Assembly: GCA_002007425.1 (NCBI GenBank)
Contig: MUGK01000011.1
Location: 1 to 35,607 of the forward strand
Length of the DNA stretch: 35,607 nt
Reading direction: 5' to 3'
Source of the DNA: Chromatiales bacterium USCg_Taylor
GTDB taxonomy: Bacteria > Pseudomonadota > Gammaproteobacteria > JACCXJ01
A program made the position numbers and the translations under genes. The notes under the pieces are model-generated. The model was not told where the DNA came from. It saw only the letters and a list, made by a program, of their open reading frames with translations, and searched no databases. Shown here one piece after another: positions 1 to 6,800 of this stretch. How positions within the stretch are numbered: the first letter of the stretch is position 1; each line of letters opens with the position of its first letter.

Positions 1-708
1 TGGCAGTTCCGATATTTCTGGTTCCTCCGCCAGATCTTGCTCAAGAAGCTCTACCAGGCCCGGCCACAACTTCTCGCGGGTCTGAGAGTTGCGGGCCATA
101 CAGGCTGTGAAGCGGAATATATAAGACAGAAACGTGTCGCTTCTTTTCGCGATCTCTGTCCAGAGGCCATGATTGAGTACGCACACCCCAATATTGTAGG
201 GATTGACCTCGACTGCGCCTTCTCGTCGCGCGAGCGTGAAGAGCGCGTCCTCGTCCACGTAGAATGGGTCATAACCGTAGTGACTCGCTTTCGATGCCGG
301 TTCTTCTCGAGCATAGAATTGACGTTCCGAGTAACGCTCAAACAACAGGCCAACGTCGTCAAAGAAAAACGTGTCGCAGTCGGTCTGAAGGATCTGTGAA
401 GGGGCCAGCGCCTCAAGCTCGGAAAAGTTAAGCCACTTGTGGAGCACGGGATAGTGGGCAAGGGTTCGAAAGGCTCGAGGACGGATTCGTCTGATGGCAT
501 CGACGTACGCACCCCTATGATGGATGCTGACCGCATGGTCTTCGATCTCAGCGATGAAGGCGCAAGGATGTTCACCGTAAAGGAACACATGAATGGGTAG
601 GTTCTTGTTGTAGATACGCAGGCTTTTCACGCTGTAAATCAGCTGCTCGTGGTAGTTTGTCTTCTGCGGCGGACCGCTAGCGGAGAGGGAGTAGGTGACG
701 ATATTCAT
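1..708 (-). CDS. Partial GT-A fold glycosyltransferase-like protein (C-terminus off the left edge)
   Basis: The frame is open for 236 codons from an ATG at 708 to the window edge with no stop, so the gene is cut by the window. The product begins MNIVTYSLSASG and has no signal peptide. Residues 108-114 read QTDCDTF, a DxD-type motif of the kind that holds the metal and nucleotide sugar in GT-A transferases, and residues 169-178 (NPYNIGVCVL) resemble the N-x-G-hydrophobic segment that follows in such enzymes. It is probably cytoplasmic and sugar-transferring. It starts 42 bases after the stop of the 718-aa gene on the same strand, so the two are probably co-transcribed with the proline-rich repeat protein upstream. 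Donor, acceptor and exact GT family cannot be told from the sequence. Confidence 0.7.
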   Translation of the reverse strand, partial: MNIVTYSLSASGPPQKTNYHEQLIYSVKSLRIYNKNLPIHVFLYGEHPCAFIAEIEDHAVSIHHRGAYVDAIRRIRPRAFRTLAHYPVLHKWLNFSELEALAPSQILQTDCDTFFFDDVGLLFERYSERQFYAREEPASKASHYGYDPFYVDEDALFTLARREGAVEVNPYNIGVCVLNHGLWTEIAKRSDTFLSYIFRFTACMARNSQTREKLWPGLVELLEQDLAEEPEISELP

Positions 709-750
709 TGATTCCTGTCAATGTGCAGATTCACGTGTGAAAGTACCCGT

Positions 751-2907
751 TCAACCATGCTCCGGACTGGCTAACTTTTCGCTGCCGACATCAAAAAGAA
801 ACGAGTGTCTCTCAAGGAACGCTCTATTGTTTTCTATAGCTTCCATATACGCATCAAACTCATACCCCTCATAGGCTTTTTCAGCCAGCATCATCTTTCT
901 TTTCTTGTGCTTCCACTCTGAGCTCGCTGCCGTGTTAGGTTTGATCCGAAGATAGCCTCTGACAAGCGTATCCCAGTCAAGGAGTCGTTCTACGAATATC
1001 TGGTCAAATAACGCTCGCAGCCTTGGATCGCTCGATAACTTGTGCTGAGTCTTTTTATAAGCTTTTTTCAAGGCTATTCTTGCCAGCTTTTGCCCCTGCT
1101 GATAAACGCTGTCGCTGGTCCGATAAATACCCCGCAGGTGTCCAACTGTGCCAAGGGTAGAGCCCGATCTTCCCCAGATATAAGTTTCGTCCAATGTCAT
1201 GCCATGGAGTGCATCATGGGCGTAAAACTCTCTGTCCTGAGGGCCGGGAATTACGACAGCGTCATGATCCATGAAGATGATTTTTACTTGCCACTGGCCG
1301 GCGTCCCAAAAACTCTTTAAGCCGACGTTTCTGGCGACAAATGACTCGCCCCGAGAGTGACCTCTGACGGCCAATAACGTTCCCCAGAGCCTTCCGATTT
1401 CCTGCAATAGAGATAGATAGATCCCATCGGCTCTGGCGCGGTTTTCCGGTAAGCAAAACGCCGCCGCCAGATACTGCTTATGGCTTTGGTACGTGACATC
1501 TGGCGGTTGGTAGACACCCAGGACCTCCTCTATAATTGCATCTGCTAACCTCCGCGCATCGTGCCTTGAGTAAGCAATGCCTAAGCCCTCTTCGAAGTGC
1601 AGTCGGGGCCCTTCACTTGAAAGGTAGACAGCCAGCTTATCCAGTCGAAAAGAGCTCGTACCAGTGAGAAATGCTTGCGCGGGAGAAACAACTGCTATGA
1701 ATTGCGCGGTAAGTCCTAAGTCGCCCGGTAGGTCAGGCAGTTTCGCATAGCCTTCGGCTTTAAACGCGGCAACACCGTCGGCCATCGCTTGTCGCATCTC
1801 GCGAAATCCTTCTTCAAAAACTCGTGGTTCCGTGAAATAGGTGAGTGTCTGCACCTGTGCGCCGCCTGCCGGAATCGAGTATATGGTCGATCTGGAGATG
1901 TAATTGGCTATCGGCGCTTCTGTAGCATGCACGAGGCGATAAATGAGGCTGAGCTCGGCAGCGGCTTTGGCTTCATGCCGCAGGAGCCATTGCATATTTC
2001 CGCCGTCGAGCCGATGAGACGGTGCCACCTCATATCCATCGCGTGCGTAAACGACGGTCAGACCGAGTGGGCCTTTCCTGCCCGCCCTCTTAATTTCGAA
2101 CTCGATATCGCTTCCGGGCGGCTTAATAGTGAGGACAACCGTTGTTAGAGGATACTCAACGAGGGAGTTGATTTCAGAGCTGGTAACCTCGGACACCCAG
2201 TAGATCCGTGACGACGCACAGAGTTTCTTGAGGATACACGCCTCAAAATCGGGCAAGCGGCTTATGGCCCGTTCTACCTCAGCCTCCACGAATGAAGGTT
2301 GTGAAGTGTCCAGGTCTTTCGCTCCATCCGTAACGAGTAACTGACTAAGGATTTCGTCGACGACCTCGTCGGCTGTGAACAAATAGCGTGCAAGAGATAA
2401 CTTGCAATCGCGACGGGACAAGTCTATGAAGTCGTGTAATCCCGCGTCCGAGGTTCTCCGCCCTCTGATCTTTGCGTGAATGCGATTCAGTCTTTGGAGT
2501 CTGCGTCGAAACTCGGGAACGAACTGGCGAAGATCGGTTGTAGAGTATCCCTCCTTCAGCACCGAGCTCACCATTCCTGCGTTGAGTCCCGCTGCCTCCT
2601 TAAGATTCAGCCTGGTGAGTAAAAAATCGAAATCATCCAAATTTTCCGGATGAATCTTCAATATCTGATGCTCGAGCATCAGTACAGCCAGCCGCCTGAT
2701 ATTCCAGGCGGTCCCGGTTCTCTGTTGTGCAGCGGTAAGGAGTTTCAGACAAAGGCATTTGCTGTAGGTTTTATGCCGAAGCAATTCATCACATAAACCA
2801 TACGCCTGAGAGACGTGGTCAAACTGAGTTGTGAGAAAACTGAGGAGGCGGTCCTGCCCTGAAATGCTCGCCGGCCTTCCAAGATCTTTCATAATCTCAG
2901 ATTTCAA
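751..2907 (-). CDS. Large uncharacterised protein with weak kinase-fold landmarks
   Basis: 718 aa, soluble, no signal peptide or membrane segment seen; I do not recognise a named family. The N-terminal 230 residues are mainly helical. From about 250 to 560 the order of motifs resembles a protein or small-molecule kinase: strand plus Lys at 270-274 (FEIKR), a helix with Glu312 (RHEAKAAAEL), a loop ending in Asn527 (ARNVGL), then a strand plus acidic motif at 545-549 (FMDHD) that could be the metal-binding DFG equivalent. The usual catalytic HxD is not clearly present (RGES instead), so activity is uncertain. It lies between the repeat-protein gene (125-base gap) and the glycosyltransferase gene (42-base gap) on one strand. 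A modification enzyme acting on the repeat protein is a reasonable inference, not a demonstrated role. Confidence 0.8.
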   Translation of the reverse strand: MKSEIMKDLGRPASISGQDRLLSFLTTQFDHVSQAYGLCDELLRHKTYSKCLCLKLLTAAQQRTGTAWNIRRLAVLMLEHQILKIHPENLDDFDFLLTRLNLKEAAGLNAGMVSSVLKEGYSTTDLRQFVPEFRRRLQRLNRIHAKIRGRRTSDAGLHDFIDLSRRDCKLSLARYLFTADEVVDEILSQLLVTDGAKDLDTSQPSFVEAEVERAISRLPDFEACILKKLCASSRIYWVSEVTSSEINSLVEYPLTTVVLTIKPPGSDIEFEIKRAGRKGPLGLTVVYARDGYEVAPSHRLDGGNMQWLLRHEAKAAAELSLIYRLVHATEAPIANYISRSTIYSIPAGGAQVQTLTYFTEPRVFEEGFREMRQAMADGVAAFKAEGYAKLPDLPGDLGLTAQFIAVVSPAQAFLTGTSSFRLDKLAVYLSSEGPRLHFEEGLGIAYSRHDARRLADAIIEEVLGVYQPPDVTYQSHKQYLAAAFCLPENRARADGIYLSLLQEIGRLWGTLLAVRGHSRGESFVARNVGLKSFWDAGQWQVKIIFMDHDAVVIPGPQDREFYAHDALHGMTLDETYIWGRSGSTLGTVGHLRGIYRTSDSVYQQGQKLARIALKKAYKKTQHKLSSDPRLRALFDQIFVERLLDWDTLVRGYLRIKPNTAASSEWKHKKRKMMLAEKAYEGYEFDAYMEAIENNRAFLERHSFLFDVGSEKLASPEHG

Positions 2908-2985
2908 GGCTGCCGGAGATATAAGCTTAATGATCTATAGATGGGAATACACAGCCGTAGGACTGGGTGGGTTTGGTGGTCGTAG

Positions 2986-3018
2986 GAGTGCGGTAAGAGG
3001 TGTTTTCTTACCGCACTC
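2986..3018 (-). repeat. 12-bp perfect inverted repeat between two co-directional genes
   Basis: Arms at 2986-2997 and 3007-3018 (GAGTGCGGTAAG and its complement) enclose a 9-base loop. The hairpin begins 15 bases past the stop of the repeat-protein gene and about 80 bases before the 718-aa gene. No T-run follows on the minus strand, so a simple intrinsic terminator is unlikely; partial termination or protection of the upstream mRNA from 3' decay are the more likely roles. Confidence 0.6.
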
Positions 3019-3032
3019 TTCCGTATCACACT

Positions 3033-3641
3033 CTAGCGGCTACGAAAAAAACCTTTTTTGCTACCGCCGAGAGGCTTGCCACCAGGAGGCTTGCCAGCCG
3101 GAGGCCTGCCAGGAGCGGGCGGCTTGCCCGTTGGAGCCGGAGGTCTGCCGGGGGCAGGAGGCGTGCCACCGTAAGGATAACCGCCTCCGCCGCCACCGCC
3201 CTTACCCCCCTTACCGCCCTTACCTTTCCCTTTTCCGGGAGGCGGTACGATTCCAAGCGCGATGATCAGGGCGTTAAGTAACTCTACAGCACAGTACTTC
3301 TTGAGTATGAGCGAGACTACTTCGTCTGACCCGTAATCACCATAGTAGTAAGGCTTAGGGCCACCTGGAGGTTTACCAGGGGCAGGCGGCCTACCTGGAG
3401 CTGGAGGTTTACCAGGGGCAGGTGGCCTGCCTGGAGCTGGAGGTTTACCAGGGGCAGGTGGCCTGCCTGGAGCTGGAGGTTTGCCAGGAGCAGGCGGCCT
3501 ACCTGGAGCTGGAGGTTTACCAGGGGCAGGCGGCTTGCCAGTTGGAGCCGGAGGCCTGCCGGGAACGCGTGGTTTGCCAGCTGGAACTGGAGTTATGCCA
3601 GGAACGCCGCCCCGACCTGGTATGATTTTCTGGTTCGCCAT
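3033..3641 (-). CDS. Proline/glycine-rich repeat protein
   Basis: 202 aa. The start is well supported: a strong GAGGAGG stands 5 bases before the ATG at 3641. Layout: a basic N-terminus (MANQKIIPGRGG), then residues ~20-92 built of PAPGKP/PAPGRP hexamers, a central non-repetitive block at ~97-130 containing YYYGDYG, a hydrophobic stretch (VVSLILKK, ELLNALIIALGIV) with the only Cys, a Gly/Lys tract, a second short PPAPGRP block, and a basic tail. There is no N-terminal signal peptide; the central hydrophobic segment may insert in a membrane or drive assembly. At DNA level the repeats form a 36-bp minisatellite. The gene follows the giant multicopper oxidase by 178 bases and precedes the kinase-like and glycosyltransferase genes. 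It could be a structural, matrix or modified substrate protein; function unknown. Confidence 0.75.
   Translation of the reverse strand: MANQKIIPGRGGVPGITPVPAGKPRVPGRPPAPTGKPPAPGKPPAPGRPPAPGKPPAPGRPPAPGKPPAPGRPPAPGKPPAPGRPPAPGKPPGGPKPYYYGDYGSDEVVSLILKKYCAVELLNALIIALGIVPPPGKGKGKGGKGGKGGGGGGGYPYGGTPPAPGRPPAPTGKPPAPGRPPAGKPPGGKPLGGSKKGFFRSR
3367..3540. repeat. 36-bp tandem repeat (coding minisatellite)
   Basis: Four full units (3367-3402, 3403-3438, 3439-3474, 3475-3510) and a partial fifth share the core GGAGGTTTACCAGGGGCAGG. Each encodes 12 residues (two PAPG[KR]P hexamers) on the minus strand. Units differ by a few mostly silent changes, so copy number may vary between strains. The units abut with no spacers. 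Confidence 0.9.
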
Positions 3642-3819
3642 ACTTTCCTCCTCGCTGAAGATTGAATCTTTGTGCTTTTAGTGGTCTGCCGTGCCATGAC
3701 CACGTCGGGCTCTGGCTACCAGCACTGCATAATAGTTAAGGACAATCGGATGCATTCAAGACCATTGGTCGCAAGACCCCAAGGCGGTTATAAACCATCT
3801 CGGGCTAGCACCGAGGTAT

Positions 3820-6800
3820 TTAGAGCCTCAGATCCTTGTTAACTGGCTGCCTGATGAAGCGATCCAGATCATCCTTCTTGGGGACGACTGGACTGATCCG
3901 CCGCAATTGCGCTATCGGGCTACAAGCGGCATTAGACTGCGATGGTGTATTATTACTGCCCACTCGAAAAATGCCCCAAGCCCCTTGTCGCGCTTGGATG
4001 GGAACGAAGACTGTATATAAGTAGTCGCCTGCGCGGCCGCTTTCGCCACCGGTCTTATCCACCACGATATCAAAATGATCTGTCGAGCCATGATTGTCGC
4101 GCGAGCCTATCCACTGCGAGAGGTTATTATCACCCATTTCCCTGGAATCGTTCTTATAGGGATTTCGCTGCCAAACATGACCATGCAGTGAGAAGACTTG
4201 AGACGTCCCCGTTCCAAACGGATGCATCAGGCGAAATCTAGCCTTGTCCCCAACCTCAGCCGTGAAGATCGGGGTTTGGGGATCATTCTGCGCCTGCTGT
4301 ATGAGCTGGTTCGACAACATGCACGAGAAGTCTTTAGTTGCGTTGCCTGCATAGCGGAAGGTCATTGGCTCCGTTCGGTAATTAACGGCGCCGCTGTTCC
4401 CGTTTGAGATTATCATGGCATCACTGGTCATCAACGCAAACTCACGAAACTTCGTCTTATTCAGCAATGTGATCGTTGCTGAGGCGCGAGTTTTGGGCGG
4501 TGGCCCCCCGGATGGGTCACAGTCCGCCAGGCTTCCTGCGTCACCGCACTGCCAGCTCGAACCCTGCGGTTCGATAATCATCGCCCCGAAGAGACCGTTG
4601 ATATGCTGATACACAGGGTCAGACGGGAACAGATTGAGCGAACCGAATTCGACCGGAGTATAGACCAGCTTTCCGCCAGCGTCTCGATCAATCTTACCTG
4701 CGTACCATTGATACTTGATGGTCTTACCGAATCCCGCTACCTGGTCCGGCTGGCCCTGCCTGTTCCAACCTACGTTCATGCCACTGCTGCGAGCGGCATC
4801 GTAGCTAAGGAGTTGGGGATGTAGGCCAACGACGCCAGACATTTTCGACTTGAAGACCGGCTTTTGATTGACAGGGTTAACGCCATTGAACGGCGACGCC
4901 ATGAACAAGTTCTGCTGAAACACTTGCGCTGATGGCTCAAGCGCGTTACTTAAATTGACCTCAATACAGTCCCCGGCGTTAGCGCGCAGGATAAGCGGTT
5001 CGACGGGCACTCCGGGTTTTAACCTGCCTTGAGCATCCAAATCTTCTGTGCGGACATAGATGACCCCGGTCTCACTGCGAAGTGTCTGCCCGCGACTATT
5101 AAACACAATTTGCCCCTTCGGAGGATTAGAGCCCGGCACCGGAGTGATATTCGCCAGGGCCTTCTGCGCGGTCACGGCTGTAACGTTAAAGACTCGTTTC
5201 ACCGCGGGCGGGGGTAAGATCGCAGGACAGGTCGCATAGGTCACATTCGCGGCCGGCCCGACGGGATTGTTCGGAAGTGGCTGCAATTTATTCGCGACTT
5301 TGGTAGGGTCATAGGAGCGGAAAAGACCCCACATGCCATTCGCAATGCCAATATCGTCTAAGCTCGGACTGTACAAGTAATCGACGCAATTTGCCTGCGA
5401 CATGCCATCCGGGCATTGGCGACCGTTGTTCGGCGCTGAGGAAGATGGTACGCGAAAGAGCATCTCAAAGTGCTCGGAGAGCGCCATCGCCTGAGCGCTG
5501 CGATAGCCGGAGTTCTTCCACGACGGCTCGGAAAACCAGGTCGGGCCTTCGAGATTAAACTGGTGGGCAAACAAATGTGCTCCGACCAGTACGCGAACCT
5601 GCACGTTATCGTTCTGATAGGCGCGCATCAAAGGAGTAGCCGGGTCACCGTTCGGAGGCGCGTTGCTCGCTTGCTTCAAGGCCGAGTCGTAGGCGTACGA
5701 CATGTCATTAGCCGGCCCCACCCGCCACGCGATTGGGTCGTTGCGATAGTTAACTGACTGCGTGCCAGGCGAAGTGAAATTGCCAGTGGTAACCAGCTCC
5801 GGTCGTGCCTTAGTCGGGCTGCCCGACGGAGCGTTAATGGCGTACGCCGGGTCTATCCACCCTATCTTCGGGTCAGCGCTCGGTTGTGTTTTCGGGGGAT
5901 TCGTGCCACCTATTGTGGCCCAGGCGTATGCGAGTTGCAGATCCTGAAACTCGAGCAGGAATTCACGATAACTATCCTTGGTGTTACTCGTGATTATTCT
6001 GGCTTCCCAACTCGTTGGTCCGCCATCGGACCGCGCGCCGAATGGCGTCGCGCCATCGTTGGATGTCCAGGTTGAACCCATTGGCTCGACCACTAGTCCG
6101 GCATAAAGACCTACCTGTTGATGTGTGGATGGTCCAAAGTGATCGTGAGTAAAGACTGTTCGCAATGTGCGGTCGACGCCTGAATTGTCCACTAGAGGAT
6201 CGAGATACCAACGCTGGATAGTCGTCTGCGCACCCTCCCATTCCGCTGCACACTGTGCCGGAGGCTGAGGTCCGGAACAGATTTGAGCCGGAGGCGGTTT
6301 AAGCGCCGGTGGACCGGCCGCGCATCCCGGACAAGGCGTCCAGGAGCCACCGGGCTCGTTGATAGCGTGTATTATTTCCTGCACTTCTTCCGGGGCAAAC
6401 GTGCCGTCTTCATAGTTGAAGCCGTTCCCCGCCCCGTCAGAGGACGTCACATCAAACTTCACGAGGTGAATGTGCTGACCCAGAATGTCGGTGGGCGTGC
6501 GCACTTGGAAATCATCAACCTGATAGTAGTTAGGGACCAGATTGGTATGCCAGTACTCGATTATGTCTCCCGAATTACCACGGAAGAATAACGGTTCAGT
6601 CTTGCGGGTGGTGGCGATAGTTGGAGCAACGTCATCCCACAAGGTGAGGATGCGTTGTTGCGGAAAGTGCCAGCGCTTTTTATTGAAGACCACATCCATT
6701 TCAATAGCCGCAGCCTTGTAGACGCGCTTCTTCCCAACTGCGTTGCCATCATCATCGACCGCCGGATCCGCGAAAGGAGCGCCCATCTGCGGACCTAAAG

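Noticed and set aside
751-2907. LanM-type lanthipeptide synthetase
   Set aside because: No LanC-like cyclase zinc motifs and no typical precursor leader; resemblance is limited to a possible kinase-like core.
2986-3018. Intrinsic terminator
   Set aside because: No T-run after the hairpin on the relevant strand.
2831-3281. Plus-strand ORFs over the Pro/Gly repeat gene
   Set aside because: Open only because the GC-rich repeat is low-complexity on both strands; the minus-strand frame has the strong ribosome-binding site.
3367-3540. 36-bp repeats as a CRISPR array
   Set aside because: Units abut directly with no spacers and are in frame in a coding sequence.
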